A stretch of DNA of 64,000 nt, taken from positions 12,067,761 through 12,131,760 of the forward strand of contig JABBOT010000010.1 of the NCBI GenBank assembly GCA_016165875.1, read 5' to 3'. Origin of the DNA: Acanthopleura granulata (Eukaryota > Mollusca > Polyplacophora > Chitonida > Chitonidae). Below the pieces are notes generated by a model that saw only the letters and a program-made list of their open reading frames with translations, was not told the DNA's origin and did not search any database. Shown in pieces: positions 24,391 through 35,266 of this stretch; position 1 is the first letter of the stretch, and every line of letters begins with the position of its first letter. The translations under genes and the position numbers were made by a program.

Positions 24391-25179
24391 GACACTATAC
24401 GGCCCGATAAATATCAATGTTAGGAGAGACGGTTTGTTAAATGTGACGAGACACGTATTTGTTTTAATTGGGTTACCATCTCTTAATTACAAAACGTTTG
24501 ATGTGTATTAAACGCCAGACTTTCATCTGCTCTGTTATTTTTTGTTCTGTCATGTCCTGCAGATCCTTGTCTCTGTCGCCGATGATGCTGTGAGAGCAGT
24601 TGAAGGTAATTTGTGGGGTAACAAACAGCCTTTTTGTAGCCCAGTATTTTTAACTGTCAGTAATTTATTGCACTTTTGTTGTTTTCCGAAACATTCTTTG
24701 AGAATTTTACCTGACTTCATTTTTTAACTTGTTTCAGGGTTTCAGCGTAGCTCTGCAATGTTGTTTTTTTTAATGAAACGGGATTAATTTTCATGTTCAC
24801 CTGATTTTCGTTTTTATTAGATATCACCAGGAAGGACGGGAAGTGATTATTTCCCGCGTCTATATCCAATGGTATCTGCCCCCAGCCCCCAACTGCCGAG
24901 GGCTCTGATAAAGACATAGAAACAATTGAAGGGAATTAAAGAAGGAATAAGAAGAAATAACAATAAAATAAACAATTTTATTATTCATTACCTGTGTGAC
25001 GAAATCCCCACCTTCGAGTAACCAGCTGAGAGAAGAGAGTTTCACGCCATTCTCGATAAGATGGATTTTTTGCTAATAATCGAGCAGGTCGAATCTAGTA
25101 AGTTAGAAACGGCCTACTCGATTGACCCAACAGGCACCCTGGGGACACCCGAAACATCTCACTTAAAACGTCCAACACT

Positions 25180-26947
25180 TTGATTCTTCATGTTTCTATT
25201 TTCAGATTGAAGCCATGGAATGGTGTTAACCGATAATGAGTAGTATAAGTAGTGACGCTTCACACGGATATGGATAATGTCCGTGTGTTAGAAATTGAAA
25301 ATTCTCAAACATTTTTAGAATATTGTAGATTTGTCTTCAAGATCCGTGTATACTCGTGGAATCAAAGGAGTTAAGGCGAATGGGCCCAAGAATAATAGTT
25401 TTCCACATTTGTATTTCTACAATTTGAAGGGGACTTTCTCCATGGTTAAAACGATATATTTACCATTAAATTTGGAATACAATACAAAATAATTCAGCAT
25501 AGGGAGCAAACTTAATGTACATTTTCCATTCCATCCACTGACTAACTTGACGTACTGAAGTAAGGCAGGTCACTCCAAAGAAAGACTTAAATTGCATCTA
25601 CTGATTATAAATACGATCCACAAACCAAAGCTCAAGACACTGTTGTTACAGTATTGTTTCGTTTCTGCTATGGTAGCATAAAACTGGTTTGTTTTTAATA
25701 GTGATCCGAGTTCACTATTACGATAAATGTATATGAGCTCTCAAGAAACAGGTGTTACCTTGCAAATAATCCTGATGATGATCAATTAGAGGTCAACTTG
25801 TTGATTTTTTTGGCCAACAATGCGTTTGAAATCTTTTCTTGGAGTGACAAGCGTTCTTAATATGTATTTTTTTAACGGAAGAATTAAGATGGACTTTGCG
25901 CTCCGGGATGCTCCAAAGATCTACCTTCCTGCCTCTTGTGGTTTGGCTAACGTCGAAGAACTATAATATTGGAAGAATCACTCCGGCAATACTGGTCTTT
26001 CAGTGATCCAAAATATACATCAGCAGAAATCGGAAATGCTATTAGCTATCCGTCATGTCACCCAGTCTTGCAATGAGTTGGATAACATTGTTCAGTGTTA
26101 AGGAAATATCACGGGCCAAGGTTTGCCAAACTAATCCAAAGCAACTCTAACTCTAACAAACACCGAAATGAAAATCGGTCTGCAGACCTTATTACTGAAG
26201 CGTCAGGGGAAATTCAGTTCATGGTGCCCACCTGCACACCAAATATAAAGCCATATGTGGGTAAATGGCTCGGAAAAAGAAGTACGAGAAGAATGTATCT
26301 TTGTTTAAGATACCTTGCAAGCTGGGGATAAAGAAAAAATATTTTAGAAACCGTGCCCATTAATGTAATAAATGTTAAAACGATTTTTGAATTTATCGTA
26401 TTTGAAATAAAGTTCCTTTTGTATTTCAACTAATTTTCTTTAATGTAAAGGTTATCAGCAGTATAAGTTAAATACTGGCAATTTTTGTTTCAAAAGTACC
26501 TTTCATTTTAAAATTGGTATTTTGTTACCAAAATGGCTTCTGCAGCTCACAGTATCATTGGAAATACATTACTATCGTTAGTTTATCAGCTAGTATCCGA
26601 TGATAAACATTATATGAAGGCGGAAATACACTGGAGACAAAGAAGATCCATTGGCAAAATATTATTTTGTTTACCATATGTTATTCAAACTGAACCTTTT
26701 ACAAAGTGTTAGTTGGAAAAGAGAACTGTGAAGGAGATTAAAAAAACACAGTTTAACACTAGTAAACTATTTAGCTTATCAGAAAACTGGTTAGGCAAAT
26801 ACGGTGGCATTTAATAAGGTAGGTTTGTGCACGGAGTGTTCAGGGCCGTGGAATGTTCAAGTGTTTCAATACGTTCGTGTTGTATCGATCAATTCAGTGA
26901 CAAAGCAACAACAACAACGATCGACCAAGCAGTTCTTTATTTCATTA
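25180..26947. other. Unassigned stretch
   Basis: There is no recognised repeat. An open frame of 78 codons at 26095-26331 (contains EASGEIQFMVPTCTP) resembles nothing I know and lacks clear splice sites, so it is not called as a gene. Confidence 0.4.
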
Positions 26948-27012
26948 TTGTTTTACGCCGTACTCAAGAATATGTCACTTTCATGACGATGTCCAGTATT
27001 ATTCTGAAAGGC
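26948..27012 (-). mobile_element. SINE core fragment
   Basis: TTGTTTTACGCCGTACTCAA, then GAATATGTCACTTTCATGAC match the reverse complement of the SINE tail. A LINE 3' end follows directly. Confidence 0.65.
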
Positions 27013-27020
27013 TATACCAT

Positions 27021-27830
27021 TGAATGGATGCATGAATGAATGATTTGTTATGGCTTAAAGTCACATTATACCTCTTCTGGTTAGAATATTTAAAACCACG
27101 AAACAGTAAATGGTTTTCGTATAGATACTGAGAACACCCAAACGAAATAAAATATACGGACATGATTAAAACCATGTGTAAGGACTAAATCTGTATTAAA
27201 TTTCCAAGACATAGATATTTATAAATATATCTTTATCCTGGAAAATTGTATGGTAACGTTAAAACTAATTGGTATACATGTGTATAAGCAATGACAGGGT
27301 GAATTCCAGGCAGTTTATTGTGAACTTGTTGAAACGCTGTCAAATTATATATGGGGTTTGCTCATGTTCGGCAGGGATTTTACACAGTGAAGTCAACCAG
27401 TGTATCCTTGATGCAATATTCGGCATCGCATCCAACACACAGGATTAACGCTCCCATCAGGGATAAAATGGAAGAGAGAGAGTCACTGAATATCATGCCC
27501 ACGTATAGTGAGGCCAAGAATATGAAGTGGGCTTACCAGAAAAGAGAGATTATGAAGATGGAATAGGAAGCACTCTTCTAGTACAGCTGAGGCCGAAACT
27601 ACGTCTCCATTCCTTGATCCGTCGATATATATATATATATAAAATTCATATATGATCTGAGTAAATATAAGAAATTGAATACAGTTCATTTATAAATTAG
27701 GAAAGTTTCGTTGAGAGTAAGGCTGAGCCTTATCATATATGAATTTTGGCTGTGGGAGAAGCCAGGGAGGAGACTCCGAAAAAGACAACAAGCTTGACGT
27801 TGTCTTCTCAATATGGTTCTGGACCGAGGC
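27021..27830 (-). mobile_element. Rearranged LINE fragment
   Basis: A 3' terminus (TGAATGAATGATTTGTTATGGC) begins near 27034. RNase H and linker pieces follow to 27830 (plus strand GAAGCCAGGGAGGAGACTCC at about 27752). A 40-bp stretch at 27358-27400 (TTGCTCATGTTCGGCAGG) is in the opposite orientation to its surroundings, so this copy has been internally inverted or patched. A short AT microsatellite lies at 27628-27644. Confidence 0.65.
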
Positions 27831-28019
27831 ATCCAATCAGACATTCGTACAGCAGCCGCCAACCGAAACGGGAATTGCGTGTCAAAATCGCAAAACCACT
27901 TTCCTAAACGACAAATAACGCAAACCACTAAAGAATTAGGAAAGTGTACACTGAAAAAATCAAAGGCAGTCCACAAATTTTAAATAAATGAAACTAAAAT
28001 TATCACAAATTGTTTTATA

Positions 28020-28935
28020 TTTTATAAACTGTACTATATATAAACTATATCCTATGGCGTAGGTGAACACCCTTCCAAAAATTAATAACCCTCGCCCACG
28101 ACGCTGTCAAATACAAAGATTTATAGAATCTGCCGAATATGAGCAGCGTGTGCGCAGTCAAGAATGACATGTTTTCTGTTGAATAGGCAACACACTCGGG
28201 GGCACATCCCCCATCCAGGACAAAACTGGGTATTAAACTAGAATGTCCAACATGACATCTTTTAAAAGTTCTTGGTCTCTGTGAGACACACCTAGAGTGT
28301 GAGAATTATAGTCAATATCAGGGTGAATAGAATGCAGTTTGTTATGAGCCTGCAAGTCCCATTCACCTTGAAAATTCGACGAGTATATTTAGGGATATTA
28401 AACTATTAAAACAAGTTAATATGTGGAATTTTGACCCGAAATACATATTTACATAGGACAGCTATCGCCTCCCTGCTTGCGACTTTATTTCCGTGAATAT
28501 CAGTATGACTTGGTGTCCAACAGAATATAATATCTTTATCTCTTTTAGTCAGTTTTCCATGTATGGCTAATGCTTTTAATAATATAATATTTTTAAATAT
28601 ATTATCTTGTATTGTCAAATGAGAAAAAAGAGAGTAACAGCGTATCACTGTCTTCTGGACACGCCCAGAGGAAACACAAGGACAGAAGAATAGCCCTGGC
28701 TTCTGCAGAAAAAAATAGAAGATGAAGATAGAAGAGGAAGAGAAGTGGCCCACTCTCAACAAATTTTAGTGATGACGAAAAGACGATGACCGAACGATGG
28801 GGTCTTGTTACGACTTTCATTTTATTTAACTAAAGATGAACACACAGTCGTGCGCAGGGCTTATTTGAGAGGTATAAGCTTTGTAGCATATAGAATACTC
28901 GGTTTTATACGTCTTTTCGTAACTATGGAAAATTG
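28020..28935 (-). mobile_element. LINE fragment, RNase H region
   Basis: The minus strand shows KLTKRDKDIIFCWTPSHTDI and HGNKVASREA (RNase H end) at about 28560-28450, and the C-terminal domain down to 28080. 3' UTR and RT are absent or unrecognisable. Confidence 0.65.
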
Positions 28936-29269
28936 TTGACTTCTTCTCTTTGCATCAGTGCGCCCTAATTTTATATATGTATATTTTCTTTTAGGTGGTT
29001 TGTGTTATTTGTGGTTTTTGGCAAATGGTCTACAAATTATTGACCTGGAAGGCCAATTTTGGTTGTATGCGAATGTCGGTTCGACGTCTAGATTCTGATG
29101 CAAAAGTGGCACGTGGAACTATCCATATAAAATTCTAGCGGTGAGATAATTAAAGAACCAAAGTTGAGTCTCAAAACTTGCCGACGGGCAGAATCTCACA
29201 TGAATGTTCAGTGAAAATTCAAATAGACGTGTATGAAAATCTTAATTTTTTTCAGTACTTCTGGAATCT

Positions 29270-29490
29270 CTCGACAAGACAAAGTAGTTTTAACAAAATA
29301 TCGTACTGTGCATTCTCGTTTAACAGACAACTTTATCATTGACGGGCCTACTGCTCTCCTGTGTCTTATATGTTATGCTCATTGCGGAATCAAAACACAT
29401 CCAGGCTGACTGTATCGGCTTTGCCCATATTCGGGAAAGATCCTACATACCGGATATATGAATTATTCGACAGAGAGAATCTGTTGGAAT
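29270..29490 (+). mobile_element. LINE fragment, C-terminal domain (plus strand)
   Basis: TTTAACAAAATATCGTACTG, then GCGGAATCAAAACACATCC and GGCTTTGCCCATATTCGG match 40650-40790 of the plus-strand LINE. Confidence 0.6.
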
Positions 29491-29844
29491 ACATTACAAA
29501 ATCTGATTTTGTAAAATTTATATAAAGCTTTTGAAATTTATATAAGGCTTATTTGTTTACCTTGTTTAAAACATATTCATAATAATTTGGAGCCACAAAA
29601 TTCAACTAATCAAATAGTCCCTTTTAATCTTTAAATACATAAACATGAAGATGATACATACAAAGTTGTTAAATGATTTGTTTAGCCGTTGATGAGACGA
29701 CTTAGCTGGAAAGAGAGAAGAGGCTGGAAACAAAATCCGGTATGACCGCCAAGTCACCTGACACAGATAAACAAAACGTGGAAATAATCTGTCATGTGTC
29801 CAACGGACTTATATCCTATAATTTCAAACGGATGTATGAGAAAC

Positions 29845-30135
29845 TCTTCTTTTAGAGGAAGAAAGGTGTGAAAAGAACAGTATCTCAGCCCCCTAGACTC
29901 TCGGATGAACATCATGAGATAACATATTCTCGGTTTGTGTGAGAGAAAATCCAGGAGCTATGTGTTGGCAATGGATTGCGAGCCGTAATGGCGGAGAACA
30001 GGATCCGGGTGGCTGAGGCCGTGTTGGTCTCGCGAGATCCTCAGGCCCAACACTCCGTTTCGGCCCTGACTTAGCCACCTTATCCTCTCTGTCTCTCTTG
30101 GCAGGCCATCGGAGAGTGGTCCTAGTTGACACTCA
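29845..30135 (+). mobile_element. LINE 5' UTR fragment (plus strand)
   Basis: It carries GGTGTGAAAAGAACAGTATC, GGCAATGGATTGCGAGCCG, the palindrome GGTCTCGCGAGATCC and CCCAACACTCCGTTTCGGCC. It aligns with the 5' UTR at 35430-35530 and with the reverse complement of 13090-13230. No ORF1 follows, so only the 5' end remains. Confidence 0.65.
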
Positions 30136-31234
30136 GTAGCTGGTGAGAAACACTGTGCTATGAATCATTATATCTTTTCGTTATGTGTTCATATTACCTT
30201 TCTACCCATTAATTAAACATATAGCCACAGTTCAGCGTTCTGACTGACACATTCTTTCGGCTTCGAAGTGTAGGTTTAACACAATTTCCGCTCGTTGTCA
30301 ACGTTATGGGAATGTTACTTACCTCAGAAATGGTTGCTTTTAAGTCTTTCTTTCCGTTGCCTCGTTCAAATTTAGCGGCAGTTTCTTCAGTGAATGAGAA
30401 AGCCATCGCATCTGCCGAAATCTCCATATTTGGGATTTACACACATTGAGTTTAGCACAGGTCAGCCTCAGTTTGCTCATTTGTTTTGTCATTTTACCGG
30501 GAAAGAGGTAATTTAGCGAAACTTAACCCAAATATGTGGTACAATAATGAAGTTTTAATAGTGAAATAAGTTCTGCATTATAAAGCAAGTGGCTTAATCT
30601 TCACATTCAGCCTATATTTGTTTAATTTTTACAATTTTTATTCCAGTACCTGAAAGGCGTACAATTTTCTCTCTGTTATCGGCTATGTGCTGAAGATAAA
30701 AGCGGCATTGTCTCTATGCGGATTTTCAGTACTTGACATATTGCGTGTGATACCCAGTGGTCTTATGTTCAAATCCGATTGATTAATTTTCATTTCGTGA
30801 CACTTTGTCACAGTTTCTCTCCCTTTTGTCTGTTCTTCTTATTACTATTACCAACACCATTTGTAGATGCAAGACGTCGAGGGCCGTCCACAGAATTGTT
30901 GTCCAGCTATATCTTCAGAATGTTTTTGTCTTTGGCAATATTTAAAGTTTTGGAGCTTGGCCATCGGTTTGTAGTATAACAGCTTTAGGTGACATTTGCA
31001 AATGGAAACCAGGATTCATTACATGTCAAAGAAAACGTAGGTCCCCAGCTATAGCAAGCCTTTACCGTTTTGCTCACACTTTAAATTAACCATAGTTTCG
31101 TGTCCAGATATATTATTTAGAAATGTAGGTTTATCGTATTTAATTACTGTATTGTACCATGAATCGCTGACAGTCTATTATACTCTACTCAATACTACTG
31201 TCAGAATCCATGTGGAATTTATTCATTTCTCTAT
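30136..31234. other. Unassigned stretch downstream of the GPCR exons
   Basis: A GTAAGT donor-like site follows a short open stretch on the minus strand at 30325-30415. See findings. Nothing firm is seen elsewhere. Confidence 0.4.
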
Positions 31235-31335
31235 TGATTGGTGTTTAACGCCTTACTGAAGAATATTTCCAATATATGACGGCGACCAGCACTATGGTGG
31301 GAGGAAACCGGGAAGAGCCCGGGGGAACCCCACGA
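31235..31335 (-). mobile_element. SINE core fragment
   Basis: GGTGTTTAACGCCTTACTGA, then TGACGGCGACCAGCACTATG and GTGGGAGGAAACCGGGAAG are the reverse complement of the SINE body. It lies 270 bp downstream of the GPCR TM7 exon. Confidence 0.75.
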
Positions 31336-31482
31336 CCAAATGTACATGGGTAGGTTCGACAGTAACTTACCAAAGGTGAGTGATGGACCTCCAGGATCTC
31401 AACCGCTAAAGCTGATATCCAGTTAGAAGTTCCTTAATATGGCATTAACAGATTATTTATCCATCTGTTTTTTTGTGTTAGG

Positions 31483-31552
31483 CCATACTTAAGAATACTT
31501 CACTTGTATGACAACGATCGGGCTTACGATGGGAAAAAACCCAGATGAGTAT
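31483..31552 (-). mobile_element. Degraded SINE core fragment
   Basis: GGCCATACTTAAGAATACTT, then CACTTGTATGACAACGATCG and GGGAAAAAACCC follow the SINE pattern with many changes. Confidence 0.5.
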
Positions 31553-31606
31553 GATTTCAATAGTGTTTACAATATATTTTGGCAAAACTTGAGATAAAAT
31601 ACTTAC

Positions 31607-31806
31607 TTGGAAAATATCACGTAGATCAGTGGGTTGAAACAGCTGTTACAGAGGCCAAAAGAATTTAGCCAGATGGATACTTTCTGACCCCATGATATAT
31701 TGGTAAACATCGTTCTTATGTAAATGTTAATGACCGTGTCATACGTTACAGCTGGTCCCCAGCACACCATAAACGCTATCAGCACAGTTGACAGCATCTT
31801 GATTAC
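31607..31806 (-). CDS. GPCR exon: TM6, extracellular loop 3 and TM7
   Basis: This 200-bp minus-strand exon has an acceptor TTTGCCTTTGTAG and a donor GTAAGT directly after TTTTCCAA. It has 66 codons plus 2 nt. TM6 is KMLSTVLIAFMVCWGP, with the class A CWxP toggle motif. Extracellular loop 3 follows, with TMFTNISWG holding a possible N-glycosylation site (NIS). TM7 is WLNSFGLCNSCFNPLIYVIF with the NPxxY motif as NPLIY. No Lys sits at the retinal position before NPxxY, so an opsin is unlikely. Unspliced reading gives FSK and a stop, but that stop is inside the donor. The true frame probably continues into an unseen exon after FS(K/N). The fold is clear; the ligand class (peptide-type favoured by loop style) is inference. 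Confidence 0.9.
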
Positions 31807-32700
31807 CTACAAAGGCAAATAACATCACATTGGCGGTGAGGGTGTCACAGTAATAAGTGGTGGTATATGTATTTATTGGCGATGTACGCCGTAGATAAAA
31901 ATATTTCACTGACGCAGAGGCAGTTGGCATTACCTTGGGACCATTCGCAGGTTGATGATAGGCATTCCCGAGTACGACCGGTGAGGGACCAGCCAGAACT
32001 GGTAAATAGTGCTGACTAGCCCTTAGATAAATGCACCTCCCATCTCCATAACACAGGTTGTCATGGTAGTTAAGGAAATGCTTCGCTAAATGCGCTTTAT
32101 AAAACCTTGTGTTGTGCCATAAGACTTAGGGCACAACGTGGTACGGTCCATGGTCATTGTACAGCACCAGCAAGCTACCCACCAGAACACGGAGATCCTT
32201 AGGTTGCATATTTGCTCGCTTTCGCAATTTGCAGAAACTTATCTCTGAGGCGGCATAAATATTGGAAATTAGACAACGGTAAGGTAGATTGGTAAGGTTG
32301 GTGGTGTAAAATTGGATTAATCACTGACAGTTGACAAAGGTGTGGTGTTAAGTGTACCTGTGTTAACCAGCGGGCAGTCACTCTAGGTTTAAACTGAACG
32401 ATAAGAGCGAACAACCCAGCTGTTGGCATGATTACAATCCCCTCTTCAACTTTAAATTACAGTCATTATCCATTGTCAAAATCCAATCACTCAACCGAAA
32501 TGTTTGCAATCCCAACTGGAAATTACTAAACATAATGATATATATGCACGTTTGTACAATGTGACCCTTGTCTTGTATAGTTATAAATTGACACAGTAAT
32601 AGTTTTCACACAGCTACAATAAAAATATGTTGTGATGGGATTCCGTACGTATGGGGTCATATTGCACCGGAATAAAGCGCACACCGACGTTGCCACTTAC
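31807..32700 (-). other. Short intron of the GPCR gene
   Basis: This is the 894-bp interval between the ICL3 exon and the TM6-7 exon, with GT at its start and AG at its end on the minus strand. I see no coding signal inside it. A TGCGCTTTATAAA-like stretch near 32090 recalls dispersed repeats, but I cannot name it. Confidence 0.7.
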
Positions 32701-32764
32701 TTGTTTCCGAACTTGAACTGTTGAATCTTTTACTATCGTCTTGTCGTCGGCCACTCCATGTGAA
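32701..32764 (-). CDS. GPCR exon: rest of intracellular loop 3
   Basis: This is a 64-bp minus-strand exon between an acceptor (CTTACTTTCTTAG) and a donor (ACAA followed by GTAAGT). One base completes a codon begun in the 62631-62809 exon. Then 21 codons read SHGVADDKTIVKDSTVQVRK plus Q and end exactly on a codon boundary. The next exon starts VIKMLSTV, so the joined loop reads QVRKQVIKML. This is the usual basic, amphipathic approach to TM6 in peptide and amine receptors. Such a short exon would not be seen by ORF length alone. It is supported by two consensus splice sites, two agreeing phases and the sense of the joined protein. It lies about 0.9 kb upstream of the TM6-7 exon and about 30 kb downstream of the TM5 exon. 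Confidence 0.82.
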
Positions 32765-32989
32765 CTAAGAAAGTAAGAAAATGAAATAAGCAGCCAATCA
32801 ATAAGCTAAGTTAAATAAAATGTCGGAATTGTTTGCATACGTTGTATCTTACCACACACGTTATGATCTCCACGTACATCTATTTTATACTCAATGTGTC
32901 CCGAGATTTCACTGCAAGATGCATGTATTGTTATGATCTGTTGCATGACCGTAGGTACTATAATCTCGTCTGCTTTATTTAGTTATCTT

Positions 32990-33120
32990 GTTTGGTTGGT
33001 GTTATACGCTGTTATACGTCGGCAGTTACATCATGGTGGGGACAGCGGGGGGGGGGACTAGCTTGCCGGTAGAGCCTTCAGGCGTGTGGGAGGTAACCCA
33101 GCGTGAGTTAGGCCTGAACT
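32990..33120 (-). mobile_element. Degraded SINE core fragment with poly-G run
   Basis: GGTTGGTGTTATACGCTG, then CATCATGGTGGGGACAGCG match the SINE reverse complement. A run of nine or ten G residues lies at about 33047. Confidence 0.5.
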
Positions 33121-33249
33121 TACACCGACCACATTGTTGAAAGGTTCTCCAGTCATTCGTCTGCGCTATCACGCTAAACACAATGGCCACGGAAGACATC
33201 TTGGTTTTATATTAATTCTTGCAATCATGCCCGAACTTACACTCATATC

Positions 33250-33325
33250 ATGTACAGCCCGGTTTCTTCCCGCTACAATACTGTCCGCCGTCGTATAAGT
33301 GAAATATTTTTTTCAATATATTTAA
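33250..33325 (+). mobile_element. SINE core fragment
   Basis: AGCCCGGTTTCTTCCCGC, then TGTCCGCCGTCGTATAAGTG and AAATATTTTT match the SINE body. Confidence 0.7.
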
Positions 33326-33644
33326 AGGGCAGCTGTCAAATAGATGGATAAATAAATCATATCATGCACGCTGTTTACGGCCTGTGGATTTTGTCATCTT
33401 TAATGAACGAAAAACAAGGAAATTATTATTCACTACTTTTTTTGCCCCATGAACTGTCTCACCCACGGTGACCATTGAACTATGGGTGGGGGTCAAAGAA
33501 TGAATAAAGGATTTCTTTTCATTTTACTCCGCATAAGCACTACAGTGCGTTTTATTTCAGCTGATGTGTATGCATGCACACTTGGCTTTTTACATAGTAC
33601 TTGAAAACTATTCAGTCCTATGACGACGAGGAGTCTTTACAATG

Positions 33645-33895
33645 TAGATATGCTGTGTCTCCCTGTGGAAGGGCGAGCCCATGCTGCCAAACTGCTGCCG
33701 TTCCCCGAGCATAATGCCGAAGACAACAGACATGACACGCACACACTCACATTAAACCGACACCGCGCCGACCAGTCATGATTCCTTCCTCTAACCTGTC
33801 ACTGCCGAGCGCGAAGCTGATCACGGATTTCCCGACCTTGCTGCGGACGGTTTAACCACCAGGCCTCAGACACGGTTTATATCAGCAGACAGCAC
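33645..33895 (-). mobile_element. Second tRNA-derived SINE type (probable)
   Basis: On the minus strand the sequence starts near 33895 with CTGAGGCCTGGTGGTTAAAC (A-box-like) and GGTCGGGAAATCC (B-box-like). A body with GCTCGGGGAACGGCAGCAG near 33700 follows. It resembles a gastropod repeat I recall (ATGCTGCCAAAC...CCGAGCATAATGCCGAAGAC on the plus strand). Only one copy is in this window, so the call rests on the box motifs. Confidence 0.5.
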
Positions 33896-34540
33896 CATGG
33901 TAGTAATGGTTCTCACAGCTAGAGTCGTCCAGAGAAGCAAATTGAAACACGAAAAATAAAAATGAAAAATCTGCTAGTGGGGAAAACTGCGCACTTTCAG
34001 CGTATATTTTAATGCCGCCGCAGTCGTGAATAGGTTGTCACGTGATCGAAGTGGCAATCAAAGTGTGATTCAAGAGAGATAATTTTATATATCCTTGCAT
34101 TTATTTAAAATTTGAAAGATGGACTAACGGCGGCTATGGCGTCAGAGATATTCTCTTTCAAAACCATTAGGACGACGAGCTCTACAACTGCCGCATGGAT
34201 AAAATAATACTGGTGTGATCATCATCGGTCATTTCTGTTCGGGGAGTCTGGAGCAGCAACTCGGCTAATGTCCATTTAGGCGCGAGTGAAAAGCCGTAAA
34301 TGTTCACACATTTTGCGGTTTTTGCTTCTGTCTCTGTAACTGTCACAAATGCCTTGTTTCAAACAGTTACGCCACTTCACAACCATGGATAGCCAGTCCA
34401 AAGCAGCTCTTGATAAAGTATATCTAACATTAAAACGCCAAATACCGACTTCAATTATGTTTTCCACCTTTGACCTACAAGTTCACCGTACACTACAAGC
34501 TGTTTACACTATAATTCTTATACTAATGCTATCGCTAAAA
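33896..34540. other. No gene seen (intronic)
   Basis: Non-coding sequence within the giant intron, without a recognised repeat. Confidence 0.5.
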
Positions 34541-35252
34541 TGAATGAATGATTATGATTACACCCGTAGATAGTTGTTTTCGAGGTGATGTTATGAATAC
34601 TCAAAATTTGTATGTACACATACATTGCACGACATTAAATTAAGAATTAAGTGTCGATAGTTAACAGCTTTTGGGGTGATGTTATGAACACGCAAGCTAA
34701 ACAAAACAAGCGTTTATTTCTTAAAACCGGTTAAAAAAACCAAACGTCTCGCAAACCATATTTTTTTGGTACACACAAAAAATGTTAAGCACCCACCCAC
34801 ATCCGCCCCCTACCAACCAATACCGGCAAAGTGGCGATTTTGTACACATGCAATTCATGTTCTTTTTTATCAAAATGGTGTAAAATCGTTTGATCCTTTA
34901 GCTAATGAAAAATGACAAAATGATTGGAATTCATGTGTTTTAATGATAACACACAACCATTTCTATAAATGCTGGTTTTTGATGCGAGACAATGCTCGCT
35001 TCAGAATCTTACATCTGAAGCCAGTGTTGAAGCAGTGATTGAAAGTTCTCAATGAGAACGTCATTTGGCATGTCATAAAGCATTTTGTCTCATTATCGTA
35101 TGTATCCCCCGTGTTCCTGGTGACAACCTGAACCCTTTTCATACCACCTGCGAGCGCCAATATGGACAACGTCATATAATTCAACTATTGAATTGACTCT
35201 ATAGCGCCTTTGATGAGCATAGACGATTAATACTACGTCATTTCAACCTGAC
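34541..35252 (-). mobile_element. LINE copy H, 3' part (split by the plus-strand LINE)
   Basis: It begins TGAATGAATGATTATGATTA. The stretch near 34700-34760 (AAACCGGTTAAAAAAACCAAACGTC) matches the 3' UTR of copies C and L. The stretch 34770-35200 is very degraded and I cannot align it. The last bases before the duplication correspond to RNase H sequence that resumes at 41146. Confidence 0.5.
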
Positions 35253-35266
35253 ATTCCAAATGCATA
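35253..35266. repeat. Target-site duplication, left copy
   Basis: ATTCCAAATGCATA is identical to 41132-41145 and immediately precedes the 5' end of the plus-strand LINE. Confidence 0.9.

Larger units (their letters stand above)
19127..25179 (-). mobile_element. LINE copy E, near full length, chimeric RT
   Basis: The 3' UTR is at 19127-19390. RNase H and C-terminal domain remnants are at 19390-20210. RT is at 20210-21850 and includes a tandem partial duplication. The linker spans 21850-22150, the endonuclease 22150-23140 and ORF1 23120-24950; ORF1 is interrupted by about 490 bp of foreign sequence (about 23895-24390). The 5' UTR is cut short near 25179, without the terminal CCCCGTGGGG units. 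It abuts copy D head to tail. Confidence 0.82.

Noticed and set aside
26095..26331. 78-codon plus-strand frame
   Set aside because: No recognised motif, no homology within the window and no convincing splice sites. Not called.
27686..27976. Frame after a good acceptor-like site as the GPCR tail exon
   Set aside because: In the phase required it reads SNVHFPNSLVV, unlike helix 8, and it runs into LINE sequence.
29893..30132. 79-codon Pro/Arg-rich minus-strand frame
   Set aside because: It is antisense to a LINE 5' UTR fragment that aligns with 35430-35530.
31739..31930. 63-codon minus-strand frame overlapping the GPCR exon
   Set aside because: It is out of frame with the TM6-7 helices and crosses the splice acceptor. 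It is a shadow.
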